DNA from: Spirochaetales bacterium
GTDB taxonomy: Bacteria; Spirochaetota; Spirochaetia; DTKZ01
Assembly: GCA_031274005.1 (NCBI GenBank)
Contig: JAISQU010000131.1
Coordinates: forward strand, 1-10,898
DNA length: 10,898 bases
Direction of reading: 5' to 3'
Shown here: piece by piece, positions 1 through 6,933 of the stretch
How positions within the stretch are numbered: the stretch's first letter is position 1
Layout: each line of letters begins with the position of its first letter
Program-made: the position numbers and the translations under genes
The notes under the pieces: model-generated
Told to the model about the DNA's origin: nothing
Seen by the model: only the letters and a program-made list of their open reading frames with translations
Database searches by the model: none

Positions 1-98
1 AAAAAAACCTCATGGATAAGGCTGTTGAACACTTGCTGAAAATGGCTCATGATGTACCGGTAATACTTCCGCGTCGCGGAGGCAATCGCCATGGTTAG
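1..98 (+). CDS. possible C-terminal end of an unidentified protein (partial)
   Basis: The frame is open from the window edge and ends at TAG 96-98, giving about 31 residues ending in PRRGGNRHG. I do not recognise the family. The stretch has an amphipathic, helix-like part (DKAVEHLLKMAHD) followed by a basic tail, which is compatible with the end of a real protein. An ATG at 12 is in frame but has no ribosome binding site, so a gene continuing in from the left is likelier than a 28-residue peptide. The following gap up to the promoter at 192 shows no convincing terminator. This could also be a chance open frame. Confidence 0.35.
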   Translation, partial: KNLMDKAVEHLLKMAHDVPVILPRRGGNRHG

Positions 99-191
99 TT
101 TTTAACATGGCTCACCGGCTCGCTCTTGGTCAGTTTTTTACGTGGCGCAACACGGTACCCGTAGGGTTAGAATTTTGATGAGGCAATGCGC

Positions 192-220
192 TTGACAAAT
201 CACCTACGTGTTCATACAAT
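192..220 (+). promoter_or_regulatory. sigma70-type promoter of the lipoprotein gene
   Basis: TTGACA at 192-197 and TACAAT at 215-220 are separated by 17 nt, a near-consensus vegetative promoter. The start codon at 227 lies only 6 nt after the -10 box, where transcription itself should begin, so the mRNA is probably leaderless. Confidence 0.75.
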
Positions 221-226
221 ACTGGT

Positions 227-778
227 ATGAAAGTAGAAAAACTGTTCATTTTGATTATCGCGCTGGGTCTTGCACTGGCAGCCTGTACAACTCCGCCGCC
301 GGAGCAGCCAGCCCCGGAGCCGCCTGCTGTGGTAGAACCCGAACCAACGCCGGAGTATATTGAAGCCGAAGATCCTTTGGTAAAAATCACGCAGGAAGAG
401 TATGACAAGACCTTTGCCGAAGTCGAGGCGGTGATCGAAGAGCTGAATACCACTATCAAGGCGAAAAACATGCAGAAGTGGGAAAGTTATCTTACCCCCA
501 AGTTCCGATCGCATTTAACATCGCGCCAATATCTGGCGGAACTTAACGATTCGCCTCTGCTGAAAAGAAACAATATTACGATTACCAACTTGAAGGAATA
601 CTTTGATACTGTTGTTGTACCCTCACGGGCAAATGTACGGCTTGACGACCTGAAATTTACGGATGCGCAAAGGGTACAGGCTTACATGACGATAAGCAAT
701 AAAGATAACGTAAAAGAGAACATACTGATTTACCAGCTTGAAAAAACCGGCGCGGACTGGAAAATCAGTCTCTGGTAA
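227..778 (+). CDS. small outer-surface or periplasmic lipoprotein, function unknown
   Basis: The 183-residue product begins with a clear lipoprotein signal peptide: basic MKVEK, a hydrophobic core, then lipobox LAAC with the lipidated Cys at residue 20. A Pro/Glu-rich linker follows (about residues 22-45), probably a spacer holding the folded part off the membrane. The rest (about 55-183) mixes a helix-rich start with an end of alternating strands (LIYQLEKTGADWKISLW), which resembles NTF2/SnoaL-like small alpha+beta domains; that resemblance is an impression, not a motif match. The start at 227 is fixed by the signal peptide and there is no Shine-Dalgarno sequence before it. It has its own promoter and is separated from the next gene by a second one, so it may be transcribed alone. 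Similar small lipoproteins are common in treponemes. No enzymatic residues were recognised. Confidence 0.85.
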   Translation: MKVEKLFILIIALGLALAACTTPPPEQPAPEPPAVVEPEPTPEYIEAEDPLVKITQEEYDKTFAEVEAVIEELNTTIKAKNMQKWESYLTPKFRSHLTSRQYLAELNDSPLLKRNNITITNLKEYFDTVVVPSRANVRLDDLKFTDAQRVQAYMTISNKDNVKENILIYQLEKTGADWKISLW

Positions 779-796
779 TGGCTCTGGAGGGGGGAG

Positions 797-825
797 TTGT
801 TTGCGATACTATTATTATGTATAAT
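797..825 (+). promoter_or_regulatory. promoter and very short leader before the HEAT-repeat gene
   Basis: A perfect TATAAT lies at 820-825, with TTGTTT 17 nt upstream at 797-802 (matching only the first half of the -35 consensus). The predicted start near 832 coincides with the ribosome binding site GGGAG (832-836), 7 nt before the ATG at 844, so the leader would be about 12 nt long. Confidence 0.6.
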
Positions 826-843
826 ATAAACGGGAGATGAAAT

Positions 844-1548
844 ATGTTTAAAAAGATTTTATGTGTTTGTGCGATTATTTGCTGCGCGCTTTTTTCCCTG
901 ACCGCCCAGCAGTCGCAGTCGGGCCAGAGCGGGCAGGAAGAAAGAGGCCGTACTATCGAAGAGTTGTATTTGAGCCAGAACATTGAGTTGCAGCTTATCC
1001 GTAACCAGGCTTCGTCCAATGATTGGGAAGTCCGCTCTCTGGCAATTCAAAACCTCAGAAATATGGCAACCGAGGGCAGAATCAGTGAAGAGAATCCCGG
1101 CGGTCTTGTTATTCTTGAAGAAATGGCGAAACCCATAGAGCAGGGCGGTAATACGCGGAACTTTAATACTATCCGGCGCGAGGCCTGTAATATTCTGGGA
1201 GATGTCGGCGGCAAGCGCTCTCAGCGGATTCTGCTTGATGTGCTGAATGTTGACAAGGAGCCCATGGTCCTTGCCGAAGCGGTTTACGCTCTGGGAAAGA
1301 TCGGCAGGGACGAAAACGGCGAGGTGCTGGTCAGGCTGATGTCGCTTCTGCACACTGAAAATGTGAAACTCACCCCCGACAATAACTTTGCCTATTCCGT
1401 GCTGCTTTCTATTTCAAAGATCGCAAAGGGACAGGACGGTATCAAGGCGCCGGAGGCTCTCGGCCCCCTTCTTGAACTTCTTGGCAGTAACTACAAGAAA
1501 GAAGTAAAGAAAAAGGCGCTTGAAGTTATTTACGAACTGCAGTCATGA
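844..1548 (+). CDS. secreted HEAT-repeat protein
   Basis: The 234-residue protein begins with a Sec signal peptide (MFKK, a Cys-rich hydrophobic core, probable cleavage after LTA at residue 21) and a Gln/Ser-rich linker. The rest is alpha-solenoid: paired-helix units with typical HEAT spacing at about 60-75 (DWEVRSLAIQNL), 109-135 (RREACNILGDVGG), 140-170 (AEAVYALGKIG), 182-212 and 216-234. Such repeats form curved scaffolds that bind other proteins, here probably in the periplasm. No catalytic motif is visible. It follows its own promoter and a good ribosome binding site. A 77-nt gap with a weak hairpin separates it from the methyltransferase gene, so it may or may not be co-transcribed with the next two genes. 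Secreted HEAT proteins of about this size are frequent in Treponema, but their role is not known to me. Confidence 0.85.
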   Translation: MFKKILCVCAIICCALFSLTAQQSQSGQSGQEERGRTIEELYLSQNIELQLIRNQASSNDWEVRSLAIQNLRNMATEGRISEENPGGLVILEEMAKPIEQGGNTRNFNTIRREACNILGDVGGKRSQRILLDVLNVDKEPMVLAEAVYALGKIGRDENGEVLVRLMSLLHTENVKLTPDNNFAYSVLLSISKIAKGQDGIKAPEALGPLLELLGSNYKKEVKKKALEVIYELQS

Positions 1549-1584
1549 TTTGTCTTTTATCCTGAGAGCGGAAAAACATATCCG

Positions 1585-1612
1585 GCCCGTGCGCCGCGGA
1601 AGGTATACGGGC
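1585..1612 (+). terminator. weak terminator-like hairpin after the HEAT-repeat gene
   Basis: GCCCGT (1585-1590) pairs with ACGGGC (1607-1612) around a 16-nt loop, followed by the modestly T-rich TTTCTTAT. The stem is short, the loop large and the T-tract broken, so it may only reduce read-through into the methyltransferase gene, or it may be chance. Confidence 0.25.
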
Positions 1613-1625
1613 TTTCTTATACAGA

Positions 1626-2393
1626 GTGAAAAATACAACAAAAAAATCGGCGGGAGCGGACTGGTACGCCGACAGGGATTTCTGGCGCGTATACGCTCCC
1701 TATATTTTTGGTTCTGAGCGCTGGGCATCCTGCGCCGGTGAGGCTGAGGCTGTTGTTTCCCTGACCGGCGCGCGGCCCGGTTCAAAAGTGCTGGACGCCT
1801 GCTGCGGAGTAGGGCGGCACAGCCTTGAGTTTGCCCGCATGGGTTTTGAGGTTGTCGGCGTAGACTTAAACCCGGAATACCTTGAAGCCGCCCGGGCCAG
1901 TTTTCAGGCCGAATCCCTCTCCGCGCAGTTTTTCTGCCAAAATGTCCTTGCCCTTGATATTAAACAGTCTTTTGATCTTATTATCAACATGTATATTTCG
2001 TTCGGGTATTTCGAGGCCGAAGAGGATAATCTTCAATTTCTGAAAAATCTTCATGCCCATCTTGCGGATAAGGGAAAGCTGCTTGTGGAAACACTGGGAA
2101 AAGAACATGCGGTTCGGGATTTCAGGGAAAATGAATGGTACGAGGAAAACGGCGTTCTGGTTCTTGCGCGCTACGCCCTGACGGATGACTGCAGCCGTCT
2201 GCGCAACCGCTGGATACTGATTGACGGGGATTCCCGCTGCGATTATACCTTTACCCAGCGCCTGTACTGCGCGGGGGAACTGAAAGCCCTTTTCCTGCGG
2301 GCGGGGTTCTCCGAAGTGCGGGTGTACGGCAGTCTGAAAGGAGATCCCTACGACCACGCGGCGCAGGGGCTGGTAGCGGTGGGGACAAAATGA
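1626..2393 (+). CDS. class I SAM-dependent methyltransferase
   Basis: The 255-residue protein has a Rossmann-type methyltransferase core. Motif I is VLDACCGVGRHS (residues 55-66, the SAM-binding glycine loop), the acidic residue ending strand 2 is in VVGVDLN (Asp80), and DLIINMYISFGYFE (117-130) matches the motif IV/V region. The C-terminal half (about 195-255) is beta-rich and probably forms the substrate-facing lid. The group resembles small cytoplasmic methyltransferases annotated as methyltransferase domain 11/25 or UbiE-like; the substrate cannot be read from the sequence. The start is GTG at 1626 with no clear ribosome binding site, which suggests weak translation. No alternative start lies before motif I that fits better. 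Its TGA overlaps the ATG of the following phosphodiesterase gene (ATGA, 2390-2393), so the two are translationally coupled. Confidence 0.85.
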   Translation: MKNTTKKSAGADWYADRDFWRVYAPYIFGSERWASCAGEAEAVVSLTGARPGSKVLDACCGVGRHSLEFARMGFEVVGVDLNPEYLEAARASFQAESLSAQFFCQNVLALDIKQSFDLIINMYISFGYFEAEEDNLQFLKNLHAHLADKGKLLVETLGKEHAVRDFRENEWYEENGVLVLARYALTDDCSRLRNRWILIDGDSRCDYTFTQRLYCAGELKALFLRAGFSEVRVYGSLKGDPYDHAAQGLVAVGTK

Positions 2394-3220
2394 GTGTGAT
2401 AAAACGCTTTGCGGCGGCCTGCCTCATCCTTCTGATATTCTCCTGCGCGACCGAGACAATAAAAATCTATTCGTTCAACATTCAGATTTTTGGCGTTTCA
2501 AAAATGTCAAAACCTGAAGTTGTGGATGTTCTTGTAAAAATCATTTCCGGCGCTGATGTTACCGCTGTTCAGGAAGTACGCTCGGCCGGCGCGGACCCCG
2601 TAACACAATTTATGAGTCTCTTGCCGCCGGCATACCGCCATGTTATCGGCCCCCGCGAAGGCCGCGGCAGATCGAAGGAACAATACTGGGTTATTTACAA
2701 TTCTGAAAAACTCACAGTCCGCGACTGCGCCGTATGGCCCGATCCTGATGATATATTTGAACGCAATCCCTTTGCCGTTTATTTTCAGACAAAAGACAAG
2801 TTTGACTTTATTCTGATAAACAATCACATTCAACCCTCCGCCGCCGCGGCGGAGATAGAGGCTCTGCCCGGGCTTGTCTCGTATTTTCAGGAATTGTGGA
2901 ACGAGCCTGATGTCCTGGTTGCCGGAGACTTTAACGCGGACGGAGCATATTACGATGAATCACTTCTTGAAACGATATTCCCAAAAGAGAAATACCTGAC
3001 GGTTATCACAAATGAGTACGATACAACCGTGGCGGAAAGCGAAAACACCTATGACCGCATTATTATTACATCCTCCGCGCGGGAAGATTTCACCGGTAAA
3101 TTCGGTGTTATACGCTTTCATGAAGTTTACGAGTTCAGCCGGTACGCCATAACGCCGAAAGAGGTGAGCGACCATTACCCCGTATGGGCCGAGTTCAGGC
3201 TTGACAAAGATACAGATTAA
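2390..3220 (+). CDS. lipoprotein-type endonuclease/exonuclease/phosphatase (DNase I-like) protein
   Basis: The 276-residue protein shows the DNase I-like phosphodiesterase fold in the usual order: SFNIQIFG (Asn30), TAVQEV with metal-binding Glu62, LINNHIQPS (catalytic-type His146), VAGDFNADG (Asp180, Asn182), NTYDRIII (Asp222) and the terminal SDHYPVWAEF (Asp261, His262). All the expected metal and catalytic positions are present, so it is probably an active Mg2+-dependent phosphodiesterase acting on DNA, RNA or another phosphate ester. The N-terminus is a signal peptide with a spirochaete-style lipobox ending IFSC (Cys19), pointing to membrane anchoring outside the cytoplasm and a scavenging or extracellular nuclease role. 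It overlaps the methyltransferase gene by 4 bp; the G-rich sequence just before the ATG can serve as ribosome binding site. It is the last gene of the + strand group and converges on the oxidoreductase gene. Confidence 0.85.
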   Translation: MSVIKRFAAACLILLIFSCATETIKIYSFNIQIFGVSKMSKPEVVDVLVKIISGADVTAVQEVRSAGADPVTQFMSLLPPAYRHVIGPREGRGRSKEQYWVIYNSEKLTVRDCAVWPDPDDIFERNPFAVYFQTKDKFDFILINNHIQPSAAAAEIEALPGLVSYFQELWNEPDVLVAGDFNADGAYYDESLLETIFPKEKYLTVITNEYDTTVAESENTYDRIIITSSAREDFTGKFGVIRFHEVYEFSRYAITPKEVSDHYPVWAEFRLDKDTD

Positions 3221-3244
3221 CTCAAGGTTAAGCGGGGTTTCGTA

Positions 3245-3285
3245 ATTGGACATGTTCAGAAACTAAAGTTCCGAACATGTCCAAT
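3245..3285. repeat. 13-bp perfect inverted repeat between convergent genes, possible bidirectional terminator
   Basis: ATTGGACATGTTC (3245-3257) is exactly inverted at 3273-3285. After one mismatch the stem can gain three more pairs, leaving a 7-nt loop. It sits between two converging genes, where a two-way terminator is expected, but neither side has a run of T. Each arm itself contains the palindrome ACATGT. It may be a terminator, an mRNA end-protecting hairpin or a dispersed repeat unit. Confidence 0.55.
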
Positions 3286-3328
3286 ATTGAGTCTGCAATC
3301 TCCCAAAACACGAGTCAACCGCTGTCTG

Positions 3329-4552
3329 TTATACCACCCACTTGTATTCGCCGTTCTGCTGCGTACCGTAGAAGTCGGCGTAGCTCACCTTCCACACGGA
3401 TTTTCCCCTGTTGTCTATGCGCATCTTGTTTTTGATAAGATGCAGCCAGAAGCCCGAACCGCCTATTTCTCCCTGTAAAATAATTCCCATGGGTACTCCG
3501 CCGCGCAAAATCAGCTTCCGGTAATTTAGGCGGTCTTCCTTTACAAGAACCTCGTCCCCGTCGGCAGGGTTAATCGCCCCTACCGACAGCGAAAGAAGGC
3601 CAAAGAAGTTGACGGTGTTTTTGATGGCGAACCTGTCATCGTATATCCACTTTGTGCCGCACATATTATACGCCGCTATCTCGCCCTGCTTTTGGGCGTT
3701 AGGCCAGACGCCGGAAAATCCCGCGACATCTCCGGCCGCGTAGATGCCCGGCTCGCTGCTTTCAAGGTAGTCGTCTACAACAATGGCCCTCTCGGTCTTT
3801 ATGCCCGAACCCTCCAGAAAACCTATGGCAGGCCGTACGCCCACAGCCATAACAACCATGTCGCAGGGAATCAGGCTGCCGTTATCCAGTTCCACAGCCG
3901 TGATGTTTCCCCTGCCATCGCCACGGGTGTTCACAACCTTCCGCGCCAAATGAAAAACAACGCCCTTGTCCTCAAACAGCTTTTGGTAGGCCGCGGCCGC
4001 GTGGGCATCCAGGTTAATCGCCAATACCGTCGGCGCCATTTCGATAATGGTCAGCTTTTTGCCCAGCTCCAAAAGAGCGTAGGCCGCGTCAAGACCCACA
4101 AGCCCCGCGCCGATTATAACGACCTCTTTCGCGTTTTTGGCGCAGGAGGCGATACCGCGGGCGTCCGGCAGATGCCGCAGGCCGAAGGCGTTTTTAGCCG
4201 TCCGCAGCTCGCCTATGGGCGGGGTTACACTGTTGGCCCCCGTCGCGATAAGTATCGTATCGCCCGAAGCGATTTTCTCATCTCCTGCGTATACGCTCTT
4301 CGTCGCAGCCTCAAGGCGGGTCACGGTTTTGCCCTTTATCCACTCCAGGTTTTTATGTTCAAGCAAACCGTCGTTGACAAAATTCAGGCCCGCCGCGTCC
4401 CTTTCGCCGGAAATCAACTTGTGCAGCATGCAGCGGGAATACACCTCTTCGTCCTGCGAAACAAGAACTACGCTGTCTTCCGGTTTTTCCTTCAGGATTG
4501 TCCGCGCCGCGCTGATTCCCGCGGCGCCCACCCCTATAATAAGATGTTTCAT
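3329..4552 (-). CDS. FAD/NAD-dependent oxidoreductase of the CODH module (FNOR-type)
   Basis: This 407-residue flavoprotein of the two-dinucleotide-binding-domain family has an FAD-binding loop GVGAAG (7-12), SRCMLHKLISG (39-49), ATGAN (103-107), an NAD-binding loop GAGLVG (148-153) with Glu171 ending the second strand (suggesting NADH over NADPH), GVRP (238-241), and the second FAD motif YAAGDVAG (271-278). The C-terminal part (about 295-407) resembles the interface domain of NADH:rubredoxin or NirB-type reductases. It should exchange electrons between the CooF-like ferredoxin and NAD(H). The start is ATG 4552: it overlaps the ferredoxin stop (ATGA) and has GGGAGG 7 nt upstream; an earlier in-frame ATG at 4567 lies inside the ferredoxin gene and would add only MGGGC. 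CooS-CooF-flavoprotein clusters are known in several anaerobes, where the flavoprotein is proposed to make NADH from CO. It is the last gene of the operon. Confidence 0.88.
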   Translation of the reverse strand: MKHLIIGVGAAGISAARTILKEKPEDSVVLVSQDEEVYSRCMLHKLISGERDAAGLNFVNDGLLEHKNLEWIKGKTVTRLEAATKSVYAGDEKIASGDTILIATGANSVTPPIGELRTAKNAFGLRHLPDARGIASCAKNAKEVVIIGAGLVGLDAAYALLELGKKLTIIEMAPTVLAINLDAHAAAAYQKLFEDKGVVFHLARKVVNTRGDGRGNITAVELDNGSLIPCDMVVMAVGVRPAIGFLEGSGIKTERAIVVDDYLESSEPGIYAAGDVAGFSGVWPNAQKQGEIAAYNMCGTKWIYDDRFAIKNTVNFFGLLSLSVGAINPADGDEVLVKEDRLNYRKLILRGGVPMGIILQGEIGGSGFWLHLIKNKMRIDNRGKSVWKVSYADFYGTQQNGEYKWVV

Positions 4553-5013
4553 ACAGCCGCCTCCCATACAACCTCTTCCACATGGATGGCCTTTTTCGGG
4601 CAGGATTTAACACAGTTAGGCTCTTCCTTGTCATTCACGCAGAAATCGCATTTTAGAATTTTTGTGCGCGACACCCTGTCGGGCTTGATGTTGCCGTAGG
4701 GGCAGCTCATTACGCACATAAAGCAGGTCCCGCAGCGCTTTTCATCGTACTGAATGTGTCCTGTTTCCGGGTCTTTTTTCAAAGCGCCCGACATACAGGC
4801 TCCCGCGCAGTCAGGCACGGCGCAGTGCCGGCAGAAAACAGGAACATAGCCGCCCTTACCGTTTGTTACAATGCTGTGACGCGCTTCGTTCTTCGGATCA
4901 AGCAGGTCAAGGTCATAGACCGTTCCCGGCGTCTGCCTGTGCGCCTGCATGCAGGCAAAACTACAATTCTTGCAGCCGTCGCATTTTTCCTGATCAATAA
5001 ATATTCTTTTCAT
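4549..5013 (-). CDS. cooF: CooF-like four-cluster ferredoxin subunit
   Basis: The 154-residue protein contains 16 cysteines in four groups at 11/14/17/21, 61/64/69/73, 94/97/100/104 and 122/125/134/138, the arrangement of HycB/CooF/DmsB-type proteins carrying four [4Fe-4S] clusters. It has no signal peptide or Tat motif, so it is cytoplasmic. Its place directly behind cooS identifies it as the CODH electron carrier, and the gene behind it supplies the flavoprotein partner. The start is ATG 5013, 11 nt after the cooS stop with a G-rich ribosome binding site. The same frame is open upstream to 5256, but those 81 residues are low-complexity Arg/Gly/His-rich sequence antisense-free within cooS and are not coding. 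It is shorter than the roughly 190-residue CooF of Rhodospirillum, in line with flavoprotein-linked CooF homologues. The last codons overlap the flavoprotein start by 4 bp and contain its ribosome binding site, so translation is coupled. Confidence 0.88.
   Translation of the reverse strand: MKRIFIDQEKCDGCKNCSFACMQAHRQTPGTVYDLDLLDPKNEARHSIVTNGKGGYVPVFCRHCAVPDCAGACMSGALKKDPETGHIQYDEKRCGTCFMCVMSCPYGNIKPDRVSRTKILKCDFCVNDKEEPNCVKSCPKKAIHVEEVVWEAAV
4560..4565 (-). promoter_or_regulatory. ribosome binding site deciding the oxidoreductase start
   Basis: On the minus strand GGGAGG lies 7 nt before ATG 4552, inside the last codons of cooF. This favours 4552 over the upstream ATG at 4567 and shows tight coupling of the two genes. 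Confidence 0.75.
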
Positions 5014-5024
5014 TCCGCGCCCCC

Positions 5025-6911
5025 TTAAATCTTCAGGCCCGCACGTTTTTCCATGATGATCTTCTCCAAGATGTCGGCCGATTCTTTGGCGTCGGAGTTG
5101 ATGATGATCTGCCCGCCGGTAAGGTTCTTCATGTCTTCGGTCAAAACCTGAACAGCGACTTTGCTTGCCGTTACAAAAGGCGGCAGACCCAGATGCAGGG
5201 GCAGGCCAAGGGCAAGGCCGAAGCATCCGTCGGCGAGCGCCTGCTCCTCCAGCCACTGAGCGGCGGAGAGCACCAGGGGAAGCTGAGGCATATCAATGCC
5301 TATTGCCTCGGCAAGCTCCGTAGCGACAATCTCCAGCCTGCCTATGGCAAGGCAGGGACCAAAGTTCAGCACAGGCGGAATACCAAGCTGCCTGCACACA
5401 GCCCGCAGCCCGGGGCCGGCAAGCTCCGCCGCCTCTGCAACCATCAGGCCGCAATTCTCTATACCGCCGGAGGAACAGCCCGCCGTAAGAACTATGATGT
5501 CCCGCGCGATAAGCTCCTTCACAAGACTCACGGTAAGAACATCGTGACCGCCTGAGACAAGGCTTGAACAGCCTACAACGCCGGCCACGCCTTTGATCTT
5601 GCCCGACACAATAAGGTCAATCAGGGGCTTCCAGTTTCCGCCGAGAAATTTTTTCAACGACACCTCGCTGACGCCGGTCAGGGTATTCTCGTAACCGTGG
5701 TCGGGCATAAGGTTCATCTTTACCCTGGGCCGCCTTTGCTTGTAGGCCGCGATAATCGCGTCGATTATTTCGTTGCTCAGTTTTTCCCTTTCGGCAAAAA
5801 CGAAGGGTTTGAGTTCCGCGTTGGCCTTCTTGGCCACATCGTCTATACATATCTGTTTAATCAGAAGCTCGTCGCAGATCGGTTCTATGCCCGGCAGCGT
5901 GCAGTTGAACTCCGACAAAACCGCGTCGATAGCGCCTGTGGCGAGAATCGCCTCGCTCGTGTAGTTGTTGCCCGCGTGCCCGTCGAAAATCTCCGTATAG
6001 TGCGCGCCGCGCAGCTGCAAATCCTGCCCCACGCAGGTGCAGCCCACAAGTTTAAAACCCTTTGCTCCCGCGGCCTGCGCCCTGGCCACAACATCCGCGT
6101 CGGTAAGCCTCTCCTGCAAATGTACAAACATCGTATGCTGGTGTCCTGTAATCATGATGTTGATATAGTCGGGGTTAATAACGCGCAGGCCCACAGCCGC
6201 CGTGCGGATCTCCGGCTCCCCAAGAAGGACATCATTTAAAAGATTCGTCAGCGTCAGTCCGTAAATTCCCGTCGAAATACCCAGTTTCAGGCAGTCAAGC
6301 AGCATATTCACCGGGTCGGAATTGAGGTTGGTGGAGCACTTCACAACTCCCCTGAAGACCTCGGACTTCGCGCCGCCGGGGAGAATGCCCAGTTCCTTCC
6401 ACACCTTCAAACGCGGAGCATAAGCCATTTTTTCCACGAGTTCCATTTTAACGTATTCGGGTTTGTAGAGATCGGCAAGAACAGCGTCGGCAACCTTCAG
6501 AGCCTTCTCGTACTCATCCTTTCCGTTAACGCCGAAGATCCTGCACAATCTTTCCAGAGCCTCGGGGCCTTTCATCCTGCCTTTGATGAGAGCGGTGTTT
6601 CGGAGGTTGAGGGCCGTGTTCTCCACAACATGGATGTAACAGCCCGAACCCGCGGCGACCGCCCGCAAAAGATTGCGGGTAACCATGACATCGGCATCCG
6701 CCCCGCAAATGCCCCTGGGCGAGTCCGGCGTAATCCGGCAGGGGCCGTTGGCGCACAGCCGGCAGCATCCCCCCTGCAGGCCGAACCCGCATTTTGTTTC
6801 CTGCGTGTCCACACGATGGTGAGATGTCTGCATCGGTAGTTTCGCGATAAACTCCTCAAGCGGCTTATCCGCGCTGGCGCAGGTTGCGCACCCGTAACAA
6901 CTTTCAAACAT
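5025..6911 (-). CDS. cooS: Ni,Fe carbon monoxide dehydrogenase catalytic subunit, divergent CooS type
   Basis: The 628-residue protein is full length for CooS, which catalyses CO + H2O = CO2 + 2H+ + 2e-. Cys41 and Cys49 match the D-cluster ligands between subunits. Cys50, Cys53, Cys58 and Cys69 (in CCRLCANGPCR and GICGAD) match the B-cluster. The C-cluster set is complete: His257 (TGHQH), Cys293 (CTCVGQ), Cys337 (FNCTLP), Cys448 (VVGCSS), Cys479 (AGCSSGG) and Cys520 (FGPCLA). Differences from well-studied enzymes, judged from memory of those sequences: the usual GICCTGNE is GCTCVGQD, the catalytic Lys of the ...SEKA segment is Gln557, and the His-rich proton path near residue 92 reads CYIHVVE. 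The N-terminus carries an extra CX2CX2C (Cys5, 8, 11). The start is ATG 6911, set by AGGAGG 5 nt upstream; the frame stays open to 6956 into the regulator gene. It lies 22 nt after the regulator gene. It could have an altered role, but the fold and clusters are clear. Confidence 0.9.
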   Translation of the reverse strand: MFESCYGCATCASADKPLEEFIAKLPMQTSHHRVDTQETKCGFGLQGGCCRLCANGPCRITPDSPRGICGADADVMVTRNLLRAVAAGSGCYIHVVENTALNLRNTALIKGRMKGPEALERLCRIFGVNGKDEYEKALKVADAVLADLYKPEYVKMELVEKMAYAPRLKVWKELGILPGGAKSEVFRGVVKCSTNLNSDPVNMLLDCLKLGISTGIYGLTLTNLLNDVLLGEPEIRTAAVGLRVINPDYINIMITGHQHTMFVHLQERLTDADVVARAQAAGAKGFKLVGCTCVGQDLQLRGAHYTEIFDGHAGNNYTSEAILATGAIDAVLSEFNCTLPGIEPICDELLIKQICIDDVAKKANAELKPFVFAEREKLSNEIIDAIIAAYKQRRPRVKMNLMPDHGYENTLTGVSEVSLKKFLGGNWKPLIDLIVSGKIKGVAGVVGCSSLVSGGHDVLTVSLVKELIARDIIVLTAGCSSGGIENCGLMVAEAAELAGPGLRAVCRQLGIPPVLNFGPCLAIGRLEIVATELAEAIGIDMPQLPLVLSAAQWLEEQALADGCFGLALGLPLHLGLPPFVTASKVAVQVLTEDMKNLTGGQIIINSDAKESADILEKIIMEKRAGLKI

Positions 6912-6916
6912 AGATA

Positions 6917-6922
6917 CCTCCT
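6917..6922 (-). promoter_or_regulatory. strong ribosome binding site of cooS
   Basis: A perfect AGGAGG on the minus strand lies 5 nt before ATG 6911. It fixes the start at MFESCYG rather than at the in-frame ATG 6956, which lies inside the regulator gene, and predicts strong translation of cooS compared with the leaderless regulator. Confidence 0.85.
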
Positions 6923-6933
6923 CAGAAAGCGCC

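Noticed and set aside
3692..4699. Long open frame (335 codons) on the + strand opposite the oxidoreductase and ferredoxin genes
   Set aside because: The product is Arg/His/Gly-rich with no domain, it lies opposite two clearly conserved genes, and it arises from their GC-rich codon use.
5014..5256. 81-residue N-terminal extension of the CooF-like protein
   Set aside because: It lies within cooS in another frame and is low-complexity. The first ferredoxin motif starts right after ATG 5013, which has the proper spacing from the cooS stop.
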